Shown here piece after piece: positions 46,592 to 63,773 of a DNA stretch of 64,000 bases. The DNA comes from Mesotaenium endlicherianum. Lineage: Eukaryota; Streptophyta; Zygnematophyceae; Zygnematales; Mesotaeniaceae. The stretch's first letter is position 1. Every line of letters starts with the position of its first letter. A program made the position numbers and the translations under genes. The notes below the pieces were generated by a model. It saw only the letters and a list, made by a program, of their open reading frames with translations, ran no database searches and was not told where the DNA came from. The stretch spans positions 166,547 through 230,546 of the forward strand of contig WELA01013572.1 of assembly GCA_009602735.1 (NCBI GenBank), given 5' to 3'.

Positions 46592-47925
46592 ACAAACTTA
46601 TTTGAGATTCCTTCTCAGTCACGCAAAAGTATTAGAGCACGAATGAGGTCAATGTCTACGTCACCAAATGCCCCCGGCGTATTATTGCTCCTTGGTAACC
46701 CACATTTCATTGTTGAAGGTGGCGAAGACATGAAGCATTTGACATGTCGTACCACTCCTTTCTGACGCTGCATACTCTACTGTCAGTAACGCCAAAAAAC
46801 TCACAGCAGTCAGGGAAAAGTCGTGACACAACTCGTTACGCCCTGTACAAGGCGTGCAAAGAGCACTGCTCAGGAAGCGGAAGCCTATATTTGTAAGCAA
46901 CGTACAATGCACCTTTGATCGTGTACACCATAAGCTCAGAATTTGGCCAATTTTCGGTTCTGCATTCTTCGACTTCGCTCCTGTCTTTTCCTTCGTATTA
47001 GCGACGAATAGTGGTCTTCCTCTTTCACACAGATCCTACTGCACCATTACAGTTCGACTGACAGTGAGCCGACATTCTTTATTTTGTGTTACATATAGGT
47101 ACGCAGTGTTCGTCAGAGCGCATCGTCTAGGACTCTGATCTAACGTTATAACGTCGAAGTTAATGCCGTCCTATCCACTCTCTTGCGAGGGTCAATCCTT
47201 AATAAATGTGCACCACAAATAATGGCTTTTATGAGAAGCCAAACAAGTGTCTTGCTGTCGCACCACAATGGAGCTAGTCACTATTTCCTGGTTGAAACTT
47301 GACACGGTGCAGGCTATATACGATCAAAGCTCAAAAAGGAAATGATGACATGCCCCCCGATTGCTCACCATTAGAAAAAAGAAATTTTTAAGAAGTGCTC
47401 TGGGATACGTCTCCTTTAAGTCAAATAGAAAAAAGAATCCTCCCTGACTACGTTGACACTGTTTGCACAAATTAGGTGACTGTTACAATGGCCTTCTCAA
47501 ATGAGACAAACACTTTGAGTCAGCACATTTCTAATGAGGTGACCATCTGGGCCAATCTCAACCACGGACCTTATCCACCAAAGAGCCTCTTCGAGTTCTT
47601 GAGAGACGATTAGGCGAAGCATGTTGACGTGACCACACAAGACATATTGCCAATGTAGAGCTTATGCTATTATGCACTCATAAGTATGCACCAGATTCAG
47701 GACAACTGACTAATTTGATGTTCACCTAAAACACATCTGTTGAGTCCCGTATTACACATGAACATTCACGACTAATGCAACTTGATTGACCAAATCAAAC
47801 GAGTAACTGAAATTCTTCCCAACTCGAAAGCTGTGTCCAACCACCACCACCTCACCAAGGCAAATAAGCGGCAGGCCAAACAAGTGACATATCTATATCT
47901 ACCTGTCCCTCAACTGGTTTCTTGC
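46592..47925. other. Intergenic between nucleotidase and RPL11
   Basis: AT-rich, no supportable gene. It should contain the promoter of the nucleotidase gene (right of 46591) and the 3' untranslated region of RPL11 (left of 47926). Confidence 0.5.
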
Positions 47926-50589
<2,664 letters not shown>

Positions 50590-52048
50590 GGTGTCACTCC
50601 CCTGGATGGTATTGCAGACCAAGGTGTGGGAAAGAGGGCTGAGGAAGAAGGCGGCTTGCTTCAAGTATAGGAATTACGATAGCAACGCTACCGTACCGGG
50701 ACCAACACAACCAGTCGTAGACCGTAAGATGAGCTACAGCGAGACCGTCGGGGGCCGGTTTTTACATTTTTTATTAATTTAAACGTATGGGGTGGTATGG
50801 GGTCTCCTCCTTTCACTTAGAGCACCTGGTCGCTACCATACGCCTGCCATCATCCGCTATCACCCGTCGAGATGTCAATAATTATTTCATATTATGAACG
50901 ACGCCCGAGTGGCGGTTCCGAGGACTTTTCACGTTGTTGGGAACGTCAGCGTCGAACTGCATTGAGCCTCCCTTCATTATAAGTGATCCTGGAAGACGGT
51001 GTTGATTTGTTTTCGCATTCATTTTTGGACGAATTAGGTGTACCTTGAAATTCGTTGAAGTCGCGAGAACATATAATAAACAATTGATGGATGATAAAAT
51101 ATACTGCATGCTGTGGCGCAGGTTCGATCAAGAACGACGAGAGGCGACTTGAGATGTATGCATGCCATGTGGTGCAATGTGCTAGTGTAATTGTTTTCCC
51201 GGTCCCGCCAAGGGCGCAGCATCGACGTGGGTTTGAGGAAAACTACAAGGCTGCACGGTCTTGCACGGCAAGGTGCAACGTCCGGATTGAAATCTAAAAT
51301 TAATGATATAATAAATTATATATCAAACATAGAGCGCCAGAAGCCAGCATCAGAGACGAGGGAAGTCGCGCACAACCTCTCGACTAGGACCACACCACAA
51401 CGACTCTATGGAGCTCTTTGATCTAGCCATGGCCAATTTTTAAGGTGCGTGTGTACCCTGAAGAATGCGGTAGAATGCGTTCATTTACTTACCAAATGGC
51501 ATATGTCACGCTGTTGTAGTCGTATCGAAAGAAACTTAGCCGCGTTCTCTTCATCCTTTCGTTATCTTGCAACGTAGATTCTTTGTAGGCAGTTTCGCCT
51601 CTTGAACGTTTTGCATCTCTCATTTCTACTCTTTATAATAACTGTCTTTTACTCAGTCCTTAGGACCCTAGGATTATGATGTTAAGGTCCTTCTTTGGTT
51701 ATGAAGCAGCATCTCTGAGTTTTCAAAGTCCCGGGTGTCGCTATGATGACTAGGTGTTTCAGAAAATTGTGCTTACCTGCCTTTCTTGCTCATGAATTTA
51801 GAGACTGCTGTGGGATCGAAGGCATGGTCTGACATACTTGCGGTTAAGGAGAAAGTGGCTGCTGGAGAATTAAATTATCTGTAAGTTATTTGCAAGTAAG
51901 AGCCAGTTTTGATGTTAAGGTGGGAGCCAGCAGATCTTTCGAAACGATGCTCCTTTTTGTAGACACGAGATAGAGCGCGAATTCAAGCAAGGGTCAGCAG
52001 GAACCACGAGCTGGTCCTCCTGCTGCTCCCTTCCCTGTGGCTGTCAAG
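50590..52048. other. Divergent intergenic region between RPL11 and the pyrophosphatase-like gene
   Basis: No supportable coding sequence. It carries both upstream regions: RPL11 reads left, the next gene reads right. No clear TATA pair is placed. Confidence 0.5.
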
Positions 52049-55000
52049 ATGTCGCGCTTCTTCCACAGCCTCAAGTCCCCTAAGCCCAAACACCCCACCA
52101 GCCCCACACCCGCAACATCAACAAGTCCTAGCAGCATCATCCCGTCCGTCCAGTTTGCTGGCGACACCTGGCAGCCCCAGTACTATGGCCCTCCCGGCAC
52201 CCTGCAGTACCGGCTCATTCTGCTGGACAGGAAGGAGAGGGAGGTGTCCCCCTGGCACGACGTCCCCCTGTACACCACGGGGGGACAGTTCAACGTCGTG
52301 TGCAAGACCCCCCGGGGCTCGTGGGTGAAGTACGAGGTGGCGGCCTCAGAGGACTTCTGCCCCATCAAGGTGTGCCGCAGCCGCAAGGGCCGGCCGGCGC
52401 ACTTCTCGCGCAACGCCACATGGAACTACTGCATGTTCCCGCAGACGTGGGCCAGCGCGGAGCAGCCCAACGAGGACTTTGGCGGGCTGCTGTACGACAA
52501 CAAGCCTGTGGACGTGCTGGAGATCGGCACGCACCGGCCGCAGGCGGGGGAGGTGTACGCTGTGAAGGTGCTGGGCGCATTTGCGGTGGTGGAGGGCATG
52601 AAGCTGTCGTGGAAGTTTGTAGCCATTGCCGCGTCCGACCCGCTGGCAGGCGCGCTGCACGACGCGGACGACGTGGTGCGCCGCATGGCGGGCCTTGTGG
52701 ACGAACTCAAGGACTGGCTGCGCACCTGCGACTTCGTCGACCCTGGTGCCCGTCCGCCCGCCCGCCTAGCATGCTCCTGCTTCTGCTCCCCGTCACATCT
52801 ACGTCTTGGAGGGGGTGGGGGTGTGGGGCCCGGNNNNNNNNNNNNNNNNNNNNNNNNNNNNNNNNNNNNNNNNNNNNNNNNNNNNNNNNNNNNNNNNNNN
52901 NNNNNNNNNNNNNNNNNNNNNNNNNNNNNNNNNNNNNNNNNNNNNNNNNNNNNNNNNNNNNNNNNNNNNNNNNNNNNNNNNNNNNNNNNNNNNNNNNNNN
53001 NNNNNNNNNNNNNNNNNNNNNNNNNNNNNNNNNNNNNNNNNNNNNNNNNNNNNNNNNNNNNNNNNNNNNNNNNNNNNNNNNNNNNNNNNNNNNNNNNNNN
53101 NNTGGGAGGTTGGGACGGGGGCGGGTGGGTGGGTGGACGGGGGCATGTTCTATTTCTGGGGAGAGGGAAGGGGGTGAGGAGCATTGCCTCCGCCTCCATG
53201 GGACGCGGGGGAATGGGGGGGGAGCCAGAAAGGGGGTCCCGACGGTGAGACTGGCACCGCCTGCAGAAGTCCCTGCCGGGAAGTGGAGGCGCTCTGTCAG
53301 AGAGGGAGCACGGCTCTAGGGTAATGGGTTTAGAGAGGCACTTCTGCTCCTGCACTTGCACGGCCATACGTTGACATGTAATGTCGATATGCATGAAATC
53401 CTCTCAGTTTTCAGGGTTGTAGAGGAGCGGAGGGACGTGCGTGTCCGCCAGCTGGGGTGATCAGACACGTAGGCCCACTTCCCGGGTCAACAGCGCCCGG
53501 TTGGCGTGGGCAGGTCCCCCCTGATGACATGGTAGGCGCTGCCGTAAGACTGGGAGGGGTTTGGGGTTTCTGGCATGCTCTCAAGGTGCGAAGGTGGGGA
53601 GGGATGGGAGCCCTGGTCTTCTGCTGCCCGTGCTGGCCATTCACTCTTAAACGAGCTTCTACTTTTCGCAAGACTAGAAGCCCGCAAGTCCGAGGGGGAG
53701 AAGGTGAGGTGGGAGGGGAGGCGAGCGGGGAGCGGCAGATGTCTTGTAACTGGAGGTGTGCTGCTGCACGAGTTGGGGTGTGTCGGTTTCTTGCTTTTGT
53801 CCGTCTGTCCGTGTACGCGCCCTGAACGTTCCCTCTGAGCCTGCGAGTGCCCGCTCTCTCTACTGCGCCTGATCCTCCTCTGCAGGCCCGAGCGCCACGG
53901 TTGAGAATGCGGGGTCAGAAAGCCGGGTGCATGCCAGGTGGCTCAAGCGGGCTGGAGGCGCTCCAGCCTGGCTGTCAGTGTGCTGTAGCAGTCGAGGCTG
54001 CCAGCTGGACTCCTGAAGTAAGAACGGGGCCAGTGCCAGTGCCATTGTGCAGGCACAGCCTGCCAGGTGTCGTTCAGTGAAGCATATCTGTGCATCTGTG
54101 TATGTAAGCTGTGCTGGGAGTGAAATGTGGGACATGGGAGGGGGGCCGGGAGGGGAGTCCCATTCTGGCCAATGGTAGTAGCCCTCAGCTGCCTTTGCCC
54201 TGTCTCCTTCGACCGGGCGCGCGTCCGTTGACCGCCGTCTGTTCATCGTTGTTTGTTGACCACTGTCTGTTGACCACTGCCAAGTGACCAAGCATTGACC
54301 CCCATAGCCTTGTTGCGTTGACCGCTGCTCGCGCGCGCGCAGAGGACACGAAGCACCGGCTGGGGCTGAACGAGCGCTTTGCCAAGAGGAGCCAGGCGGT
54401 GCAGGTGCTGGCAGAGACGCACTCTGCCTGGCAGGTGCTGGTGGACCTGCTGCCACCCCCGCGCCCGGCCGCCGGCAGCACGTACGAGCGCACGTGGCGC
54501 GCCACCATTCAGAAGGAAAGCGCGGACACCAGCGCCGTGCCCCTCTCCGAGCCCGACCCCGACGCACTCTCCGGGCAGCACTCGCGGCGGCAGCCCTCGC
54601 GCCTCTTCCAGAGGGAGGCGCTCACTCACCTGCTTTCGGAGGAGCCCGCCGCCAAGCGGCTCCTGGCAGCAGCGCCGTCGCTCGAGCCCATCAGCCCGGT
54701 CGAGGAGCGCGGCGCGTGGACACATGGCGACGCCACAGGAGCGCTGCTGGGCGAGGGGGCGGGCGCCATGGACGCCGCGGCAGGGCTGGCGTCGACGTCC
54801 ACCCCGTGGCGGCAGGCGGTGCGCGAGGCGCAGGAGGCGCAGCAGCTGGGGCAGGGATTGCGCTCGGGCTCGGGCTCGGGCTCGTTCATCTTCCCGTTAG
54901 CAGCAGGAGGCGCGTCTGCGTCGCCGTCGGTGCCCAACAGCGACGGCAGCGGCAACTTGGAGGCGGCCCTGTTCGGCAGTGGCAGCGGCGGCGTGTTCGG

Positions 55001-56900
55001 GGCGTCAGTTGGCAGCGGCTCCAGGAAGAGCGGCGAATTTGCGCTCACGCGCCGCCTGAGCGGCGGGCTCGGCTCCCCGGGCGGCGGCGTTGGTGGCGGC
55101 GAGTCCTTGTCATCCGCGTCGCGCGCCGTCATCGGGCGCTCTGAGAGCGGCAGTCTGCTGTACACGGAGGTGAACGAGCTCTCGCCCCTGGTGGTGAGCG
55201 AGCGCGCGCTCCGCTCGGGGGCCACCGTGAAGAGTATGGTGCTGCCGGTGGCCGTGCTCCGCAGGAAGGGCTCCGGGGGCTCCTTTGGGTCGCTCGACCT
55301 CTCACGCAAGGGCTCGCCCCACCACGAAGGCGCAGAGGGGGGGGGCGGCGCTGCGGGGCATGCTGCCGCCGGCGACGAGTCCGGCGCGGGCTCCCCCAGC
55401 CCATCCGAGGCGCGCCATGTGGCGTACTCTGACTCACAGAGCTCTCACGTGGCGTACTCGGACCCGAGCCTGGCCCACGCGCCGCCGCACCTCATTCCCG
55501 AAGAGGAGGAGGAGGAGGAGAGGGGAGACGCGGCGGAGCAGCGGCAGGAGCGGGACGCTGTGGTGAAGGAGGCAGAGGAGGAGCAGGAGCAGGAGGAGGA
55601 CGACGACGAGGACGTGCCCATCTGCACGGCCCCTGCCTACTCAGGCCCTCCCGCGGCAGCAGCAGTAGCAACAGCGGCGGCGGCAGGGGGGGGCAAGGAT
55701 GTGAGTGCAAGTGTGGGCGGCCAGAATGTGCGCGCCGTCAGTGCTGCCGCGCGTGCCATGGAGAAGGGCAACTGGTGGGGCCACGTGTACCAGGAGGAGG
55801 ATCCCGAGTACCTGCGCATGAACAGCCTCTCGGGGGAGTATCGCGGCACCACCCTGGTGATCAGCCGCGCCGACAACTCAGGGGCTGGCATGGACCAGGA
55901 GGAGGAGGGGGATGAGGACGACGAGGCCGGGGACAAGGGGGAGGCGGAGGCAGAGGCAGGCCCGGCGGGCGTTGCCGCCGCCACCAGCACCGCTGCAGAC
56001 AGAGCACGGGACGGAGGAGCGCGCATTGGACGCGGGGGGGAGAGAGCGTCAGAAAACGGCCAGGTGGCACGCGAGGTTTCGGGACCAGGGCTAGGTGCGG
56101 ACGCACCATCCCCCCCCCTCGCACGGTCGTCCTCCTCGGTCTCCTCCGCGGCCGCCTTCAGGATGGGGGTACCCCTGCAGCTGGGCGTTGCCGCCCGGAA
56201 CGTGTCGATCTCGCGCACCTCGTCGGGCCTAGGCCAGTACATGTCGGGGGCGGCAGGCCTGTCGCGTCAGCACTCGCTGCTGGTGCCGCCCAACACGCCC
56301 AGCCCTTCCATGCTAGCGGCGCACATTCGGAGCGCGCTAGCCGGCAAGCAGGAGCAGGAGGAAGAGGAGGAGCAGCCACAGAGTGGCTCCGAAGAGGGCG
56401 CGCCACCTGGCAGACCTCCCGCCGCCTCGCCAGAGCATCGCCCGGACCTCAGAGGAGGCCACTTGGCGGCGGGCGGCGCAGCACGTGCTGCTGAGCTGGC
56501 AAAGCCCTCTGAGCTGGCAGTACTCCAGACGACCGAGGAGGGAAGTTCCGCTGCGGGAAGCCGCGCCGAGGATGGCCTGCAGGCCAGGGGAGAGGGCTCC
56601 ACTGTGGCGGAGGCTGAGGAGGAGCAGGAGGAGGAGGGACAAGAAGAGGAATCAGATGTGAAAGAGCCCCCATCCTCTGGCAGAAACTTTGACGAGCGCA
56701 GAGGAGGGGGGGATGAGGGCGAAGGAGGTAGCGACACCCGTGCGGCGGCTGACCCGGGCGTGCAACGCCAGGCGGCGACGACAGATGCATTGCGGGTGCA
56801 GCAAGAAGGGGCTGCAGTGGAGGAGGAGGAGGAGGAGGAGCAGGATGAAGAGGAGGGAGAGGACTTGCAAGCGCAGGATAAGGTGCCTGTCGCGACCTAA
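52049..56900 (+). CDS. Family I pyrophosphatase-like protein with long acidic C-terminal tail
   Basis: Two exons, 52049-52745 and 54343-56900; junction codon G|AG, 1,084 residues. Residues about 40-275 follow eukaryotic family I inorganic pyrophosphatases: PWHDVPLY, PRGSWVKYEVAASEDFCPIK, WNYCMFPQTW, DNKPVDVLEIG, GEVYAVKVLGAFA, SWKFVAIAASDPL, and after the intron RLGLNERFAKRSQAVQVL with ETHSAW. The metal-binding D-N-D-P-x-D reads DNKPVD (second Asp to Lys), and the later D-E-G-E-x-D-W-K reads EGMKLSWK, losing its final Asp (to Ser). It is thus probably inactive on pyrophosphate. The remaining 800 residues are Ser/Gly/Ala-rich with Glu runs and no known domain. ATG 52049 is chosen as the first ATG before the conserved part; GTG 52037 is in frame. 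The intron contains the N gap 52834-53102. Confidence 0.8.
52834..53102. other. Assembly gap (269 N)
   Basis: A run of N inside the intron of the pyrophosphatase-like gene. The exon junction across it is in phase, so no exon need be missing. Confidence 0.95.
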
Positions 56901-57252
56901 GAACGCCAGAAGTGCAAGTGCTTGCTTATGATTGCAGCACTGCTTTGTCTCTCCTGCACAGTTCTTTTCCTCTCACACACGTGCTACAGCTGCAGGAGTA
57001 GTGGTTGCACCAGGCATGCACGTGTTGGCTACAAAGCGCCACATGGAGGTCTTGCACAGACGGGCCCGCCTGCAGGCAGCAGGCAGCGTGCGTGCATGCG
57101 TATGCGTGCATGCGTGCGTGCTTGGCGGAGCAAATGTTTAAGCGGCTGGATGGATTGGGTTGGATCTGGCTACATATGCCTCTCTCTCTGTCTCTCACGG
57201 TGTGCCTCTTTGCACGTGAGCGTGCGTGCTGACTCGTGGTGAGTTGTGGGAA

Positions 57253-60222
57253 ATGGCGGGCCAGGCGGCGAACCTATCTTCCGCAGCAGCGAGGGTGTCT
57301 TTGTCGTCCGAGGAGAGCATGGATGTACCGGTGGCCGCTTCTGTCGAGTCCATGGCCCCCGCTCTGCCCTTCCTAGCATCTCCCCCCGGGCCCAGTAGTA
57401 GTCCTGGCAGAGGCTTCTCTGAGCCCCCCAAGGAGCCGTCAGTGGCACCATCGAACGAGGAGCTTGAGAGAGGCGAGGTCTATGCTGCTGCCAAGCCATC
57501 AGCAGCAGAGCCTCCAACAGCGTCAGAGAAGGGCCTAGCAGATGGAGAGGAGTCGCAGGAGGAGGAGGAGGATGACAAGCAGGCGGCGTCGGATGCTGCC
57601 CGTCTCCTTCTTCCAGGTGGCGCTGGCGAGCAGGAAGGCTCGGGAGCGTCAGAGCAAGAGCAGCAGCAGCAACAGATGCGTGCGTCATCACTGTCAGCAG
57701 CATCATCAGCATCCAGTTTGGCTGCTGCCGCTGCTGCTGCTTCTGAACAGGAGGACGCGGAAAGGAGCTCGTCAGGCGAGGAAGGGCGGGCAGGAGGAAG
57801 AGAGCCTGTGGCTGTTGGGGCATCGCTGGAGCAGGCAAATGCCCCCCACGTAGAAAGCGGTGGTGGAGAAGCAGAGATTGTTGACAGGTTGAGCTCTGCG
57901 CAAGATGACCGGGTGCCAGGCGGGCAGCGTCAGCAGCAGCAGCATCAGCAGCAGGAGCTGGAGGAAGGAGAAGACGGGGACCAGGAGGCGGAGGTTCATG
58001 GAGCTGAGGTAGCTGTGGCAGGAGCAGACAGAGCAAATCAGCTAGCTGAGCCTAACTCCGGGGAGCTGGGAGCAGCAGCAGCAGCAGCTGCAGCAGCAGC
58101 AGCAGCAGTTGCAGCAGCTGGGGTTAAAGAGAGGGAGGGAGAAGGTGAAGGTGAAGACAGCGAGGGCGCTGGAGTGCACCAGCAAGCAGCAGAAGGAGCA
58201 GCGGAGGACGAAGAGAGCGTACGAGTCCAGGGCGAAGGAAGGCTGGCGAGAAGTGCGGGCGAGGGCCACCATGCCGAGGAGGAGCTGCATGGTGCCGCGG
58301 AAGGTGAGGACTCGATGAGCGGTGCGTCGGAAGATGCGGCGCGGGAGGAGGACCCCGTGGCCCATGCGTCCCGGCAGGCGAGACAGCGCATCACCTCCGA
58401 CGAGGGGTGGTGGAACGAGAGCGAAGAGGCTCTCCTGATGGGGACTCTGGGAGACGGGGCACACGCGCCCTCCTCTGCTGCGCACCGGAGTATGCTGGAG
58501 GACAACGTGGACCTGGAGAGGTGGGCTGGCTCGCCGAGTGGTGCGACGGACGGGGCGGTTCTCGAGGCCGGCCGGAGGGCTCATGAGGACGACCTTGCCA
58601 TGATGGGGGCCGATGCCAGCTTCTACGCTGGCAGCGAACGGTACTCGCGGGGGCAGAGAGTGGACGATGCCGACTTGTTTGCGGTTGAGATGGGCGCTTT
58701 CCAAGAGGGAGCACGCTCGAGAGGTGAGCAGCAAGCCGCTGCGCGGGGCGGTGATGGCGAGGGGGGGGAGGAGGAGGAGGAGCGTATGTCGGTGGAGGAG
58801 GAGGACGACTTCTCGGATCCAGATGATGTGGATGCGGAGAGGACCCAGATGTTCCACGAAATTGTGAGCCAGGTGGAAGCGGAGGTCAGGCGCGTGGAGG
58901 AGGAGGAGGTGAAGAAGGGCAACCCGCTGGCGCTGAATCGCCAGCGCCACCCCGAGGACGACAGCGCGTCTGAGGCCCTCTGGGAGGAGAATGCAGACGA
59001 CTTGGCAGCGGCAGCGGCGCCGCATCATTACCACCGCAGGTGGCGGCAGGAGGGCGGCGAGGAGGACGAGTTTGATCCCGACGAGGAGCTGCATGCAGAC
59101 ATGTATGGGGAGGACATGTACGCCCCTCCGGAAGAGCACGAAGCGTTCTATGGCCGCGGGCGTGTGGTGTACGCCAACGATGACGACGAGGAGGGTGGGG
59201 GAGTGGGGCGAGGAGAGCACCGCGGAGCGGGGGAGGCTGGCCACGCCGACGAAGAGGGGGCGGAGTATCTGCACGCGCATGAGCACGGCGAAGGAGGAGA
59301 CGCCCGGTGGGAGGGCAGCGTGGGCGAGCGCGAGTGGGAGCACGGCGGCAGGGGGGAGTATGCGACCTATGGGGAGCTGTACCGAAGGCGCGACGAGTAT
59401 GACGACTACGAGGGGGACGTGTATGAGGCGGGCCCTGCCGAGGAGGCCTGGCAGGACGACGGGTCTGACATGTACCCCACCACAGGACCCCCTCCCTACA
59501 GGCACGACAGAGGGGAGAATCTGTACCAGGAGCATTACGAAGGACTGCGCGGCGGTGAGGAGGAGGAGGAGGAGGAGGAGGAGAACGAGGAGTATGCGGC
59601 CGCTGACGTGGGGAGGATGAAGGGGATGGCAAACTCGCTGCTGCCGGAGGACAAGGAGAAGGACTGGGCGGATGCGATGCAGAAGGTGTCCAGCATCCTG
59701 AGCCGCAAGCTGGGAGAGTCCAAGACGACGAACGCGAGGGTGCCCGGGGTGATCGTTGCTGGCGAGGACGAGGAGGACGGGGCGGGCGAGAACGTGAACC
59801 GGACGATCTCCGAGGGTGGCTACCAGAGGCGGCGCGTCTCGAAGGTCGACCCCGCCGACCTGGAGAAGTGGCGGAAGTGGAAGGCGCAGCAGAAGAACGG
59901 CGGGTCTAAGTCCTTCGACGCTGCGAAAGGCGACGCTGTGAAAGGCGACGGCAACGGGGAGGAGGAGGAGCAGGAGGACACTGGAAGGCAGTTGAGAAAT
60001 TCCAGAAGGAGTGTGTCCCGCAGCCGAAGCGCGCGGGCGTCGCCGGACAGGGGGACGGAGGAGGACGAAGACGAGGCGGACGAGGCTTACCTTGGCCCCA
60101 GGAAGGGTCTCTTTGCGTTGGACAAGCAGGCAAGCCTTCGGCGGCACAAGTCTGTAGGGGCAGAGAAGTTCAACGAGCTTCTTGAGGGTGGGGATGGCAA
60201 AGCTGGAGAGGGTACTCCTTAG
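57253..60222 (+). CDS. Giant acidic low-complexity protein, unknown
   Basis: 989 codons without a stop, from ATG 57253 (an in-frame GTG lies at 57226) to TAG 60220-60222. It is dominated by Glu/Asp runs, a poly-Ala stretch (about 58068-58115), Gln runs and Gly. Less repetitive parts are TQMFHEIVSQVEAEVRRVEE (about residue 535) and a C-terminal region with DWADAMQKVSSILSRKLGES, VDPADLEKWRKWKAQQKN and a basic RSVSRSRSARASP stretch, which look conserved or structured. No family is recognised. It may be a separate gene or the last exon of the pyrophosphatase-like gene: AAG|GTGCC at 56880/56881 and an AG at 57242-57243 would join both frames in phase. Confidence 0.6.
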   Translation: MAGQAANLSSAAARVSLSSEESMDVPVAASVESMAPALPFLASPPGPSSSPGRGFSEPPKEPSVAPSNEELERGEVYAAAKPSAAEPPTASEKGLADGEESQEEEEDDKQAASDAARLLLPGGAGEQEGSGASEQEQQQQQMRASSLSAASSASSLAAAAAAASEQEDAERSSSGEEGRAGGREPVAVGASLEQANAPHVESGGGEAEIVDRLSSAQDDRVPGGQRQQQQHQQQELEEGEDGDQEAEVHGAEVAVAGADRANQLAEPNSGELGAAAAAAAAAAAAVAAAGVKEREGEGEGEDSEGAGVHQQAAEGAAEDEESVRVQGEGRLARSAGEGHHAEEELHGAAEGEDSMSGASEDAAREEDPVAHASRQARQRITSDEGWWNESEEALLMGTLGDGAHAPSSAAHRSMLEDNVDLERWAGSPSGATDGAVLEAGRRAHEDDLAMMGADASFYAGSERYSRGQRVDDADLFAVEMGAFQEGARSRGEQQAAARGGDGEGGEEEEERMSVEEEDDFSDPDDVDAERTQMFHEIVSQVEAEVRRVEEEEVKKGNPLALNRQRHPEDDSASEALWEENADDLAAAAAPHHYHRRWRQEGGEEDEFDPDEELHADMYGEDMYAPPEEHEAFYGRGRVVYANDDDEEGGGVGRGEHRGAGEAGHADEEGAEYLHAHEHGEGGDARWEGSVGEREWEHGGRGEYATYGELYRRRDEYDDYEGDVYEAGPAEEAWQDDGSDMYPTTGPPPYRHDRGENLYQEHYEGLRGGEEEEEEEEENEEYAAADVGRMKGMANSLLPEDKEKDWADAMQKVSSILSRKLGESKTTNARVPGVIVAGEDEEDGAGENVNRTISEGGYQRRRVSKVDPADLEKWRKWKAQQKNGGSKSFDAAKGDAVKGDGNGEEEEQEDTGRQLRNSRRSVSRSRSARASPDRGTEEDEDEADEAYLGPRKGLFALDKQASLRRHKSVGAEKFNELLEGGDGKAGEGTP

Positions 60223-61210
60223 GTTGCCCTATTAGTCTCAGATCAATGCGATTGGGTAGCACATTCTACATCTATTTATGTCAATTCATGCATGTATGAG
60301 CTGTCGCCTTTGCGTGTTAATAACAGTTCTAGAGAGGGTTAGCTCGTAGGTCACGTCTGAGCCATCACACTTATCTATATGCTGGTGTGCTTATCAGGCT
60401 TCGGATAGGCCATAACTGCAAATCACCATGGTTGGGTTTGGGCAGCAACCCTCTGGCATCAAATTGGGGAAAAAGACATCAGGCATCAGGTTCAAGTCTG
60501 TCAATGGAATTTTTTACAGAATTTAACACACAGTGAAGTTTGTTCAACTTAAGCCCTTGCAGCAAATGATGCAGAAATCTGCTCAAACTTATTGGAGACT
60601 TATCTCTTTAAGGTTTTATATTGTTCAAAGTATTAGATCTCACAGAGCACAGAATCTGCTAACAATGAGAGGTCTTCCAATTCTAGGAACTCAAAGGGGG
60701 CATCACATGGTACACTACAGAAATATCAGAAACCTGGAGAATCATAAAAATGTCAAACCAACAAGAGCAAGATTTGATGCCCCCAAAAGCTGCCGGTGCG
60801 TCCCAGGCTTCATGCAATTCATCAGGCTGAGACCGGGCCACACAGCCTGGATCACTCTTGGTCCTTCCCAGTGAGCGCCATGTGGGTCCACTCAATATCA
60901 TTGCCACTCTCTCGCTCGGCAGCCAGACCTGTCTTCACCCTGCGACCCATCACGGCCAAACCTGCACAGTCCACGCACCCAAACAGAACCAAACCTGTAA
61001 ATTTTCAGGATGGAGCTCCACCACTTCGCGCATTCTTGCTGACAGCACTCTTGCACAATCCTGATTGATCAAATTCCGGCTCTGGAATCAGCACGCTACA
61101 TTTTTCTAGCATAACTCAGTACAATGCAATTTAAGTCCAGGAAAAAGTTTCAGTGTTGGCACCAGACGACATCGTAAACCTAAGACAGCGCTAAAGGTCA
61201 GCACCGCCTC
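60223..61210. other. Convergent intergenic region
   Basis: About 1 kb of lower-GC DNA between the ends of a plus-strand and a minus-strand gene. It presumably holds both 3' untranslated regions. No gene seen. Confidence 0.5.

Positions 61211-63773
<2,563 letters not shown>

Noticed and set aside
58042-60147. 701-codon open frame on the minus strand opposite the acidic ORF
   Set aside because: It is rich in Leu, Pro and Val, as expected from the complement of Glu/Asp-rich codons; the plus-strand reading has the start, the more structured C-terminus and the matching neighbour.
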